The position numbers and the translations under genes were made by a program. From assembly GCA_950097015.1 (NCBI GenBank), contig CATNEN010000002.1, positions 3,720,001 to 3,784,000 of the forward strand: a DNA stretch of 64,000 nucleotides, read 5' to 3'. The notes beneath the pieces are model-generated. The model searched no databases. It was given only the letters and a program-made list of their open reading frames with translations, and was not told the origin of the DNA. Below are positions 49,688 to 60,999 of the stretch, one piece after another (within the stretch, counting starts at the first letter, position 1; each line of letters starts with the position of its first letter). The stretch comes from Macrostomum hystrix. Taxonomy: Eukaryota; Platyhelminthes; Macrostomidae.

Positions 49688-52600
49688 ATGGGAAATACGC
49701 TGTCAACTCAAACAGTCAATCAGTTGGCGGAAGCTGTTGGTTCCGGAAATCTGCGGCGAGTGAGGTGGCTTATCGCTAAAGCCAGACTGAATGATCAGAG
49801 CCTCATATCATTGGCGGAGATTGCTGCACGTGAGGGTCACAGAGACATCCTGATTTTTCTGTTGCGAAGAATTTTAAACCAACATCTTAAAGATTGTTTT
49901 TGCCTGTGGGCATCGGTTAAAGAGCTGCGTGTAAATCGCCTGGACATTGGACTGTGCCTTATACAAGCAATAGCAAACCAAAAGACCAGAGACCTGTGTT
50001 GTGCTCAGCTAATTGAGCAAGCTTCACAGCTCGGTCACTGGTCTTTTGTAACTTTTCTCGTACAGTTGCTCACCAATCGAACCCTGAAAGACCAATGTTG
50101 CGCGAGAGCTTGCAAAGTGGCGGCAGTTGCTGGTGAAGAGGAAATAGTGAAACTTCTTGTTGAAGCAATCTCTGACGTGGGCCAAAAGGATCGGTGCTGC
50201 TCGTTCACTGTGGAATCTGCTGCTAGCCAAGGTCGCAAGGAAATCTGCGAATTTCTCGTGCGAAATATGTCCGAAGAGGGAATGATTGACGAGGCCTGCT
50301 TTCTGGCAGCCAAGCACGCAGCCCGCCACAGCCACATGGAGTGTCTCTCCTTCCTTGTGCTTGAATCAGTTGGTGAGGACAGCAGAGACCAGTGCTGCAT
50401 GATGGCCTTGAACTATGCTGCTATTTACGGCCAATTGAAGGCCATCGAATTTCTGACATTGAACATCAGCGACCAGCGAGTAAAGGACAAAGCTTGCAAG
50501 ACGGCCATCGAGTTCGCATCGGCCTACAACCATCCGAAAATAGTGATTTTTCTTCTGTCGAGTCTAAGCGACAATGAATCCAGCAGCAAGGACTATATCT
50601 GCTCAAAAGCGGCCGAGCTGTCTGCGAGGAGAGGTCACTTCACCGCCACTAAGATTTTTGTTAAACGAGTCGCGAATGAAGCTCTGAGGCAAGAGTGCTG
50701 CAGATTGTGCGCCGAAATTGCAGGCAATCAGAACTCAGAAGAAAGAAAATATCTTCTTAGCATTATCGCTAGCGACCAGAGCCACAATGCGATAATCGAA
50801 AAGAATCTAATGGACCTTTGGACTATGGAGCAAAGAGTGCGCCAAGAAAATCTTGGCGATTCGGGCTGGCTTGATGTCGCCAAATTCGCTGCAAAGAATC
50901 GCCTGTTCGACCAAGTAGCGTCAATGATAAATAACATAGAAAATCAGCAAATCAAAGATAGCTGCTGCTTGGAAGTTGTGTCGGACGCTGCTAGCTGCTA
51001 CAGTTGGTCCACGGTTGAGTTTCTCGTGAACTCGACAGCAGACAAGGCAAAGAAGTGCGAGTGCAGCATGGCTGCTATAGAATGCGCAGCTAGAAGTGGC
51101 AATATTGATCTAGTGAAACGTCTCGCCCAAGAAGACGCAGATAAAAGTTTAACCCTGCAAGGCCTCGGAAAGGCTGTTGTTCCCGCTGCGATCCATGGTC
51201 ACCTGGCAGTTTTACAGTTTCTTATCGACACAATTTCAGATAAAAAACTAAAAGAGGATTGCTGCGTCGACGCAGCGGAGGCTTCTGCCACATGGGGTCG
51301 CCTAAATATCGCCCAATTTCTGGTGGATAAAATTTCTAGCGAAAAGCTAAGAAATGAATGCTGCAAGAATGCGGCCAAAACAGCAGAAATACATGACCAC
51401 TTTGAAGTCGAATTATTATTTCTTGATGCCATCACAGGAAGTAGCGGAATGAAGGATCAGTGTTGTGAAGAGCATGCTAAATCTGCTGCTGCTGAATGTA
51501 ATTTTGAAAGTGCCTCGCGCTTAATTCAGCTTATTGATGACCAGGATCTGAAAGATAAGCTGTGTATGGATTTCGCTGAACAAACTCTGCGAAATGGGAA
51601 ATGGGAGATGGCGACTACTTTCATGGAATGTACAAGTAGTCCAATGCAAAGGGATTATATGTGCTCTCGGATCGCTGAGTTGGCTGTACCAAAGTTGAGT
51701 TGCAAATCATTAGCTTGCATTGCAGAAGGCATCACAGATGCAAGCCTGAGAGATCAGTTTTTGATGCACGCAGCGCAGGCCGCGATGGAAAAAGCCGGCA
51801 AGGCGTTGTTTTGCGAACTATTAGCGACAACTGAACGCCAGTCCAAGGCAGTGGATACACGCAAATCACACGTGCAATCTGGCTTCGTAGCTATCCCTCA
51901 TCATTGGCTCGCCCGGAGCTCTCGGGTGCGTGGTTTAATATCGAATCTCACAATTGCTGGCGAAAATTCGATTCTGCATTGCACTCTGCTTCAGATGGAG
52001 CCAGCCAACATCACCCAGCTTCTTCGGCTCTCCATCACTGAAGGCCATGTTGCATTGGCGTTCGAACTGATTAAACATGAGAAATTCAGCCAAGAAGTGG
52101 TTGATCTGCCTGATAGCACTGGAGCAACCGCTCTCATGCTTGCTGCGGGCGATGGTCATTACGGTCTTATCCTTCAACTGTTGAAGAAGGCTGCTTCCGT
52201 GCACGCAGAAGACAATGCGGGTAGAACTGCACTTTCACGAGCGTGCGAAAACGGTCACCTGAAAGCTGCTAAAGTTCTCGTTGATCGAGGAGCTGATCCA
52301 TTTCATCAAGATGCTCGTGGAATGACGTGCCAACAAATAGCTTCCGGACACACCGACCTAGCTAGTGTACTTCGAGTCGTCGATACCCAAAGCGTCGGGT
52401 AAGTTGCATGATTTACTTAGATAATATTTCATTACAATCTTTTTACGATGCCTGCACCAACTTTAACTTGAACATCGATGTTTAAAGCTTGTCTTCTCAT
52501 ACATTCATGTGTACACGACGAGTAAATGCAGCATCGCTTGTTTTGTTTTAGCAACGATAAATTACTCAGTGAGAACCTGCATCAGGTGCTGAACGCTGCT

Positions 52601-54462
52601 GGCTTTACTCAGGAGAGAGCAGCGTGTCAGCAAATCCTGGCCGACTGGCTCGAAGGCGTTGCTAGAGTTTTAAATCACAATGGCCAGTTGACTGGAAGTT
52701 TCGCGGACGGATGGGCTAACAGTCTGACGCAAGTGAACGGCAGGACAGCGGCAGACTCTGACATTGACTGGACTGTCCTGGATGCCCAGCAGGTCTTCCA
52801 TCTGGAGGGCGGTTGTGAAAAGTCAAAAGAAGAGTGCCTGCGAAAGTATGTGAAGCAATGTAAGGTTGTTAAGGGCCATGCTCTTGTCGACTCAGAATCA
52901 GGTGCGTCACAGGATGATAGTCTAGAACTCGGATTATAGTAATTTGTCTTCCCATTTTGATAATTTTGAAGCTTTTTAAAATTAGATTCAGGCAACCGAT
53001 TTCAGGTAGTCAGCCGGCCATTTCAACAGCAGCCAATGGGGTGCGGCCTGCGCACGACCTGTGCCACGCTATTGAATGCTGCAGCAGCTTTTGTGAGGCC
53101 AGGGTAAGGATATTACTAAGTGCGCCTGATGAGTCACCTGTCCATTTGGTATTCGCAACTAGACCGCAGCCGAACGCAACAAGCGAGCTGAGAGTGAGCT
53201 TCAGTTTCCAAGAAAAGCGAATTATCCGACGTCTAAGCACTGTGCAGGGCCAGCTTTTTGCGATCATCAAATTCATTTTCAAGAGGTATCTGCCTAAAGC
53301 TTTGGAAACATCTGGGCTAAAGACCTATCACGCAAAAACTCTGGTGTTCTTCATGCTGGAGAAGTACGGATTGGACAACACTGCCGTTTGGCAAGGTGTG
53401 AATTTGCTTTCCCTGCTTAAGGAATCTCTCGACATGATGCTGGATTTCTTTAACAAGGAACCGCAATCACCAGACGTTTGCATGCCGCACTTCTTCATTC
53501 CCAAGGCTCCGCTTTATTTCAAGAACGCCGGACTCAGTGGCGACTTTAATAAAACTAAAACGAGAGTTAGAAACCGACTCTGTGAGGTTAGAAATGACGT
53601 CACCAGGGTGGTAGAGCAACTGAAAAAGCAGGTGCAGCCCCTGCAATCGTACAGCTTCTACTTTCATCTATACTGCCTGCTTCCACTGGCTGTACCGCAA
53701 ACTTGCATTCAATTTGATGAACTGGCTTCAAAAGATACTCAGAACTTTGAGACACTGGCAAGCGTGTACAGCATTGTGGTTCGGTGCCTCACTGAGCTGC
53801 AGTCCACTTGGAACAACAGGCAGGCCGTCATGAGGCTGCTCAGTCACTTGCATGGTCTAGCTTTCTGCAAATGTGCCATCAAGAGCCTGACGGCAATGGC
53901 ACATTTAAAGTTTGATGAGAACGAACAGGCTAAAGCACTACTATCGGAGCTCCGGGAGCATCCTGTGAAACGAAGCTGGAAGACTGAAGACCTGAAAAAA
54001 ATTCGACGGCCTGGAAGAGATTACATAGACTGGGAAAAAATCCCAATGGATGTCGACTGGGCGTGGAGATTTTGCGTCCCTTGTAACGCGGAACCGAAAT
54101 TTGCGTTTCTTCCCGAGTTCACGCAGAGTCTGTTCACGGCCAGGCTGTCACAGCCTCGCTCCTCCCACCTGTTCATCAGCTTCCGCTGCCTGTCCTGGAG
54201 CCTCCAAGCTGAGCTGCTCCCGGATCACGTCAGGCCAACAGCGCCTTCAACATGGTTCACGGAGCTGCACGAGGACCCAGACTTGGAGGAGCTGCTCACT
54301 CTAGCTCACTACAGCAATAGCGTTGAGCATCTTCAGTTCTGTCTGCAGCAGATTGGGCTCATAAGAGACGAGAAGCGCATGGTCCTGGAGCAGGAGGATG
54401 AGAAGAAGATTCAGTTGGTCAGGATGAAGCTGAAGAGAATCGAGGAGGAAACTGAAATGTAA
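49688..54462 (+). CDS. gene B: ankyrin-like solenoid fused to cGAS-like/Mab-21 nucleotidyltransferase
   Basis: Exons 49688-52398, 52552-52901 and 53006-54462 give 1505 residues. Introns lie at the same places and phases (2, 1) as in gene A. It starts MGNTLSTQ, again a myristoylation-type sequence (Gly2, Ser6). About 19 degenerate 33-residue ankyrin-like repeats follow (for example CCVDAAEASATWGRLNIAQF), then canonical ankyrin repeats near 812-900 (GATALMLAAGDGHYGLILQL, GRTALSRACENGHLKAAKVL). The nucleotidyltransferase core has GS at 952-953 (LTGSFADGWAN) and Asp in DSDIDW (972-977). Then come HLEGGC, KVVKGHA, GSQPA, HDLCHAIECC, ELRVSFSFQEKRI, GLKTYHAKTLVFFMLEK and PHFFIPKAPLYFKNAG of the Mab-21 half. 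Catalytic acids are kept, so an active enzyme is plausible. It is shorter than gene A by about ten solenoid repeats. Product, ligand and partner are unknown. Confidence 0.87.
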
Positions 54463-55205
54463 CTCTTTTAATGCGCCAGTATTAGTCTGAATGTGGAAAG
54501 TACTTTTAAATTTCAAGTCTATCGCTCATACTTGCACTCGAAGCTTTCATAATTCTCAAAAAATTCAATTGATTTTACAATTTAATGTTACTTACATCCA
54601 TATAGTTCTTTGGACGAATAGTATAAAAGTAAAATTTAAGTACTCCTGGTACAATGTCAGTCTGATTTCGTTACTTGACTCTTCGTTTGATTTCGATTCC
54701 TACGTGTACATTATAAGTAACTTTTTTAGTGTTTTCTAACTTTCTGAATCACCGAATCACCGTTAAAAATCTGACATTTTAAATTGTAACTGTAATTTCA
54801 TAATCATTAATGATGTAAAAGCCACTTAGGGGATTTAATAATATTTTAGGATAGTTCCCTGCTTTCCCTTCGTCCCTTCCGTTCCCTTCCCTTCCCTTAC
54901 CTCCCTCCATCTGCCATTATTTATGCATCGTCTAACTCTCAAGCGCTGCCATCCCTCCTACCTTTTCCATTGCGCAAATAATAGTCATAAGTAATTCGTC
55001 TTTTTAGATTGCACACCCACCTCCCTCCTTTCTTTGTTTTCCTTGTCATAAAGCATTGTTACGTAATTGCGCACCCACCCTCCTCCTATAAGTAATTTCA
55101 TATCCCTTTTCCCAGTCCCGCGTCCAGCACTGCGGGGCTTTGCCCATCCCCCAGGTAGCTGCCCTAATTTTGCTATTAACTTTCTGCTCGTTGAACAATT
55201 TAAGA
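54463..55205. other. gene B 3' flank
   Basis: AT-rich sequence with pyrimidine-rich TTCCCTTCC/CTCCCTCC tracts at 54860-55090. No gene or repeat recognised. Confidence 0.5.
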
Positions 55206-55210
55206 TTCGA

Positions 55211-55255
55211 GGCGTAAAGACGGCCTCTTACTGCGAAGACTCATTTTATTGCATG
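55211..55255 (+). ncRNA. spliced-leader-like sequence ending in ATG
   Basis: Contains CGTAAAGACGGCCTC and CTTACTGCGAAGACTCA, ending TTTATTGCATG. From memory this matches the Macrostomum lignano spliced leader with only about two differences over 42 bases. A functional SL RNA gene would have a GT donor right after GCATG; here CAAATATAC follows and no Sm site is evident. It may therefore be an SL RNA pseudogene or the 5' end of a retroposed trans-spliced mRNA. An AATAAA lies about 280 bases further on (55531). Confidence 0.6.
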
Positions 55256-55539
55256 CAAATATACAGATATACAGTTCTCTTATTTAAGATATTTCTATGA
55301 TCTTCTGTACATTGCTAAATCTTCAGTGGTTTCAGTGGTTTCCGTGTGGCCTTGTGCCATTTTGTAGTTAGATTTTTCTTCTGCTGTTATAGGGACGTGA
55401 AATTCGGATTTTCCCTGAATATAGGATTATACGGGATATTAAGAGCATGTTAATCTAGTGGATGCGGGGATCCGTCCGAATGAATGCGGAGAGATTAATT
55501 CATTATAGCTGCTTGTAAATTTCAAGTCTGTTAATAAAG

Positions 55540-55765
55540 CTTTAGTTAGTCTGTTAATAAGCAAAAACAAATTTTGATTAGGGCCAATGCCATGGGCAGT
55601 GGTGTCAATTCACAATAGATAGCCCTGACACCTGGCGAGCATACTCTCTTCAAGGACAACTGATGAGCATATAACGTAACTTCAGTTGTCCTTAACTCTC
55701 TGTTGTTGATTCCACGATTCCATGTGCACAAGAACACGGGCCAAGTTTTCGTTACGCGTCTTTTG
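55540..55765. other. unassigned sequence
   Basis: A moderately GC-balanced 200-base island containing an inverted word pair (AAGGACAACTGA at 55632 and TCAGTTGTCCTT at 55682), so a ~60-base hairpin is possible. No protein or RNA family recognised. Confidence 0.35.
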
Positions 55766-55769
55766 AAAC

Positions 55770-56195
55770 AATAATCATGTCGCCAGCTCTTCAGACCGTC
55801 GAGATATTCAATGTTTCTAGCCGAAGGTCAGTTTTTTCCCAAAAGCGCTAGTGTATTTCATACACCCCATACACAAAATTACCTCAGTGCGGCCTTCAAA
55901 ATTTATCAGCATGTCACCCGAATGTGCCTGCATCATCTCCGTCTTCGGTGGTCACCTACCCTTATCTAGACGGATTTGCTGGACCTTCAAGGGCTACAAC
56001 AGGGGGAAATAGGCCACTATGGACACCCTGACGCGAATTTCTCGAATTTCACTGATTAAGCCTAAATATTAGGCGCAGCTCAACCACATGACAGCCTCGC
56101 CTAGTCAGTCAACCAATCAGTCACTACCCAACGCTGTTAGCATTCAGGCGCTGCCAAAACATTTTCTGGCGGATTTCCCCCCATGATAAAGGGGT
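55770..56195. repeat. dispersed repeat, copy 2 (inverted partner at 26750-27205)
   Basis: Reverse-complement counterpart of 26750-27205, with shared blocks such as CACTATGGACACCCTGACGC, TGATTAAGCCTAAATATTAG and ATCAGCATGTCACCCGAATG. Boundaries are approximate. Confidence 0.7.
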
Positions 56196-56394
56196 TATAC
56201 ATTTTCTATTCAAGTTATTTGTTCTCTAAGGCGAATTTAAATGAATTTCCGGTTGGCCCACAAACTTCGCGGCTTTCTGAGCACATTTTCGGGAGCTTTC
56301 GCCTCACGTTGCCGCTCCTGTCGCAGCCCACACCGAGACTTCAAACAAACAGCAACAACAAGACTGAGTCTGAGTAAAGATAAAAAGTCTGAGT

Positions 56395-56640
56395 CACAGA
56401 GCTCGCTTTAGAGCCAGATCTGGAACGTTGGCCACACCGCCGGCAGTGTCTGGGGCACCAGCGTCCGCCAGCAGGCAGTCGACGAAGCATGCACCCAGTG
56501 CGCATCGGCTGCACCTCCTGCAGCAGCAACAGTACGACTCGGCACAGACGAGGTGGCCTGCCAGCTGGCGCATCTGCCGCTCGCCAGCGTCCCGGTGAGA
56601 GTCGCTGCTGAAACGACAATCCCGCTGATGCACTATCTCG
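56395..56640 (-). CDS. possible Cys-rich open frame, uncertain
   Basis: GC-rich island whose minus-strand frame reads MHQRDCRFSSDSHRD, CAESYCCCCRRCSRCALGAC and VANVPDLALKRAL-stop. Base composition is exon-like and a possible acceptor (GTCGTTTCAG) precedes CAGCGACTC, but there is no recognised domain and no supported partner exon. It may be part of the adjacent retroelement debris. Low confidence that it is a gene. Confidence 0.25.
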
Positions 56641-56744
56641 CATTGTGCTGATCCCGAAGAAGACTAGGTCGACACGAAAAGAAGTGCACCGATGGATAGT
56701 CTTCTGTCTCGCTTGCTTGTACCTTCTGATATTATAATTGATGC

Positions 56745-56890
56745 CCCGTACTGCTAAGTTTTTTAACCGACTGCTCAGTGCAGTCAGGAAGACCACTGAG
56801 CACAGCGGACATAATTCGCTGCAAGATCTCTGAGGCGCTAGTGAATCCCACACTGAGTCGTGTCAATCGCTTCAGTCCGGTAATAAAATT
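56745..56890 (-). mobile_element. Ty3/gypsy reverse-transcriptase fragment
   Basis: The minus-strand frame contains FITGLKRLTRLSVGF followed by TSASEILQRIMSAVL and SGLPDC. This is the RT core just upstream of the YxDD box in Ty3/gypsy elements (typical wording FGL.SAPE.FQR.M...L.GLP). The catalytic YxDD box is not present in frame. No LTRs were seen; it is a relic about 150 bases long. Confidence 0.6.
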
Positions 56891-57934
56891 TATGACAATT
56901 AAGAGAACAAAGAGACGAATGGAGATTGGGTCAATTACCACGTAGTAATCCTAATCATAGGTCTACTGTATCATAACCAAGAAACACTATTTGTTACAAT
57001 TAGTAGTCTAATTTGTGTTAGCTGTTCGCGCAACAAAAACAAAAATAATTTAATATATAGTCGTAATGGAAGAGGGAGTGCGAGAGTGAATTTTGACAGG
57101 GAAAATGTTCATGACTAAGGAAAACAAAACATATTGACGTCGCAAGGTCACTGGGATGAGTCATAGGGCATGGGAAGGTAAAGAGATAACAAAGGGCACG
57201 TTACATTTTTCTAAACAGACCATTACCCCTTAAGTCGCCGTCAAGGACCACTAGTTGTTACTTTTGCTTAACTAGTTTATTAGGACAACTTAACCGAGAC
57301 GCATTGCGTTGAAACAGTTAAAGAGGGCATGTAATTATTGTTTATAAAACTCGAATGATAAGCAGCTGCAATATTTTTTGTTGTCCATTTTATTATGTAA
57401 ATTTATTTTTAACAGTAAGTGCATTTGTATATTTTGTTTATATATTTTGTTTCGCAGAATGACTGCAATTTTTAACCTAACAAAATGAGGATTTTTCTCG
57501 ACATATTTAAACTGCTCATGATTTTTGTGTGGATCTACTCGTCTACTTCTTATTTCACACAATAGCGTATGCATTCATACTTCGGTTTTGGGCTACGATT
57601 TTAAAACCAAAGGTTTGAGCATACAAGGCTTTTCTCCCTTACTTCTCCTTCACTACATAATAAATGCTTATCTCAGACTTACGTCGTCCACTTTCGGTTG
57701 CATTTTATGTCATGACTCCCAATGCCTTGCTTGCCTCGTAAATGAAATTCTAGTGCCTATAGCCTAGTAGACATAAAAATTACAGTTTAAAGTACTTTAA
57801 AAATCTCACATGCATTTGAATACTTTTTTTCAATTTGCTTGCAATATTGTTGCATTGAATAAGAATTTGCACAATAGTCCTTAGTCCATACATGATACAT
57901 ATAGATCCTATAAGGTCCTTTACATACACGTAAT

Positions 57935-58188
57935 CATAGGCGTAGGAACGGGGGGACAGTGGGGCCATGGCCCCCCACTTTTTAAGTTGGGGGGGCCAGT
58001 AATGAGATGTGGCCCCCCCCACATTTTAAATGCAAAATGTTGACTTTTTGCTTATTTTTTTTCTATTTTTTACTGCAAGGACAATATTGAAATAATAACA
58101 ATTGTCATTTTTTGGATTTTTTTCGGGGAATTGGATCCTCCCCTTGGCCTTGGCCCCCCCCACTTTTTTAATCATTCCTACACCTATG
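57935..58188. mobile_element. hAT-like MITE with 8-bp target-site duplication
   Basis: 254-bp element. The left end CATAGGCGTAGGAA and right end (complement) CATAGGTGTAGGAA form terminal inverted repeats with one mismatch over 14 bases. It is flanked by identical 8-base direct repeats CACGTAAT (57927-57934 and 58189-58196). Just inside lie subterminal GGCC/CCCCCC-rich blocks in inverted orientation. No transposase frame, so non-autonomous. An 8-bp duplication points to the hAT superfamily. Confidence 0.85.
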
Positions 58189-58489
58189 CACGTAATTAGT
58201 AACAAATTAACAATCAATTTTGTATCAGACTTTCGGTAGGCCTAACAAGTGATCTGATATGATCTGATCTAGTTATATATGGTCTTTAATGTCAAAAAGC
58301 TAATTGACATATTGCAATCATGTTGTGCTTACATTTCAAAATCAAGCTGTGTACACTGCACACATTTATTAGGCCTAGACTATTGAAAAGCATAGACTAG
58401 TACCAAAATTCATAACACTGGTCTTATTGTTCCTTTTAAGTTACGTTATATATTGTTCAATTTTGTTCAATATACAACCACTTTTTATG

Positions 58490-58915
58490 GAATGGATTCC
58501 TGATCACAGGATGACCCCACTGTGGCATATAGAGAATCAGAATTTTTTAAAGAATTTTTTTGTTGTGTGTTTTATTTGTGAGAGAATGGCAAATAAATAG
58601 GCCTAGTATTCAACTTCAATAGAGTCAAAGGAACCCATTGAATATTACTCATATTTTTAATTGGATAGCCTTCAGCCTAGAGTCTTTTGCTAGGCCATCC
58701 AATGAGAAAGGACCCAATTGCAGGGACCCCAATACATAGGAATATTTCACTAAATTGGACATGGTGATTGAAGGGTTGGTAAATTTTGTATAAAGAATTA
58801 ATAGGATTAAGCTGAACAATAGAGACATGGGACTTATTGAAGATTAATACTATTTATTATAGGGTGAGTCTAACTGCCTAAGGACTTTTGTGGGCATCCA
58901 AATATATCTAAATCA
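58490..58915. repeat. dispersed AT-rich repeat, copy 2 (partner 36880-37265)
   Basis: Same-orientation relative of 36880-37265, with an extra ~50 bases containing TAGGCCATCCAATGAGAAAG. Contains several TAGGCCTA-like words. Confidence 0.65.
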
Positions 58916-60285
58916 GTCACCATGACAATAATGACAATTATTTTATGTTATAGCCTATAGGCAAGCTACAAACTTATAAACAATAGTCAGTAAAAACCCA
59001 CTGTCTTCTTGAAAACAGTAGTTGAAGTTTCTTGTCTATTGGGAAACCTAAAAAAGTATTTATTATGATGAAAGTTCAAGAAGCCCTATGATTTTTTGTT
59101 TTGATTGGCAATGTTTTGTCTATGTAATTTTACATATCATAGTCATTACACATTTTTAATGAATGGATTGAGCACTAGGTCTTATATAAATTGTTATGTG
59201 AATTTAGAATCAATATAAAAGATGTGCAAATGCATGCTGGTTGTAATACTTGTAAATATAAGTCAATTTGTAGATTCTCAGTTTATCAAACCTTGATTTT
59301 AAAATAGTGTATTTGATCAAATTTTCAAATTTCAAATCAAAACATCACTTAATAGCTGGAGATAGCAAATATATATATATCAATAGCAGCCATATAGCAA
59401 GAAAAATATATATTTATTGAACTGATAAAGATAAAAGAATGTTTTCTTTATTTTATTAAGATTTATTTGCATTTGACAATTTGCACAATGACAAATAAAA
59501 CTTTGGATGCCAATCCTTATGGGTTTATATTGTTATTAACTGTAATTATAATGTTGTTTTTACATGATTGTTGCATTGTCATTTGTACTTTTATGGTCAC
59601 TTGGTCAGGTCAGTATATATTCCAATTGATTTACCAAAACAATACCAATACTGATACAGAGAATAGAAAAGACTAGATACTGTCTGACCTCCTGCTCACT
59701 AACTATATCTTAGGTCAATGTTACCACCAAGCAACTATATTGTATTGGATTACCTAAGTTCCCCTATTGTTTCAGTTTCAATAGTCATAAAATTAATACT
59801 AATATGAGCTTCCAGGTAGAAATCTGGGTATGTTTGGTAGCTCCAATATAAATTATCTGATTAATCAAACTAATTACTTTGCCATTTGGCCACAAGATTT
59901 TTGTTTTGCCCAATTAAGTTAGGTCTGATTTGTTAGTTTTATATATTTTATATATATTTATGCATGCTATTTGAGTAAATTGGAGCAAAAATTGTCACAA
60001 AGTGAAGGATTGACAACACACAACACTTGTATGTATGTATGTTATGAAGCTATTTCATTTAATGATTACGATGCATTCTGCATTTGTATTAGCCAAATAG
60101 TAATAAGTTTGTCTTCAATGAAAAGTTACCGTTCCCATGAAGACTTGGATAAAAGATTACACATATTTTCATACAGCAGCTACTACTCACACAAGTAGCT
60201 AGTCGAGGTTTTCAGCATTCCACAATTATTTAATGATTGTAAATGTTACATTAAAAAAAGTTCTGCAATTAAGGTGCCTCATTTT
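58916..60285. other. AT-rich stretch without recognisable gene
   Basis: Very AT-rich, with small open frames only and a short ATATAT run near 59370. Nothing supported. Confidence 0.5.
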
Positions 60286-60324
60286 TACATTTGATATCGT
60301 AATTTGTTTGTAACAAAGGCATTA

Positions 60325-60975
60325 CAGGCGTCGTCAAACTTATTAGCTAGCGGGCCAAAAAGAACCTTAAAGACGACAGCGGGCCGGATTGACTGTCTAA
60401 ATATGAAAAAGGGGATATTTGAGACATAGAAGAGATGAAAATAGGAGATTATACAGGAAAGAAATAGACACGGGAGAGATGAGACACAGAAGAGATAAGA
60501 CAGGGAAGAAATGCGACACGAGAGAGATGAGACAGGAAAGAGATGAGACACGGAAGAGATAAGACAGGGGAGAGATAAAACACGAAATATATAAGACACC
60601 GAAGAGGTTAGACACGGGAGAGATGAGACACAGAAGAGATAAGACAGGGAAGAAATGCGACACGAGAGAGATGAGACATGGAAGAGATGAGATATGGGAG
60701 AGATGAGACAGGAAAGAGATGAGACACGGAAGAGATAAGACAGGGGAGAGATAAAACACTAAATATATAAGACACTGAAGAGATTAGACACGGGAGAGAT
60801 GAGACATGGGAGAGATGAGACATGTGAGACACGGGCAAGACGAATTAGAGGAGAAATGAGGCAGAGGAAAGATGAAACAGGATACTGTAGGTGTCGGAAG
60901 AGGCAACGGGCCGGGTTTGGGAGCTCCAAGGGCCGCATCAGGATCGCGGGCCGGAGTTTGCCGACTCGTGCTCTA
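60325..60975. mobile_element. probable hAT-like non-autonomous element with internal minisatellite
   Basis: The left end GGCGTCGTCAAACTTATTAG..CGGGCC and the right end (complement) CGAGTCGGCAAACTCCGGCC share GTCG.CAAACT and GCGGGCC words in inverted orientation, as in many hAT-type MITEs. Target duplications were not clear. The interior (60400-60840) is a ~17-bp repeat of AGAGATGAGACACGGAA type. Confidence 0.5.
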
Positions 60976-60999
60976 TTGGGTATTTAAACCATTAAAATC

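Noticed and set aside
56605-56640. Plus-strand NDNPADALSR, resembling the gypsy RNase H to integrase boundary
   Set aside because: An in-frame stop lies just before it and the nearby RT fragment is on the other strand; too short to trust.
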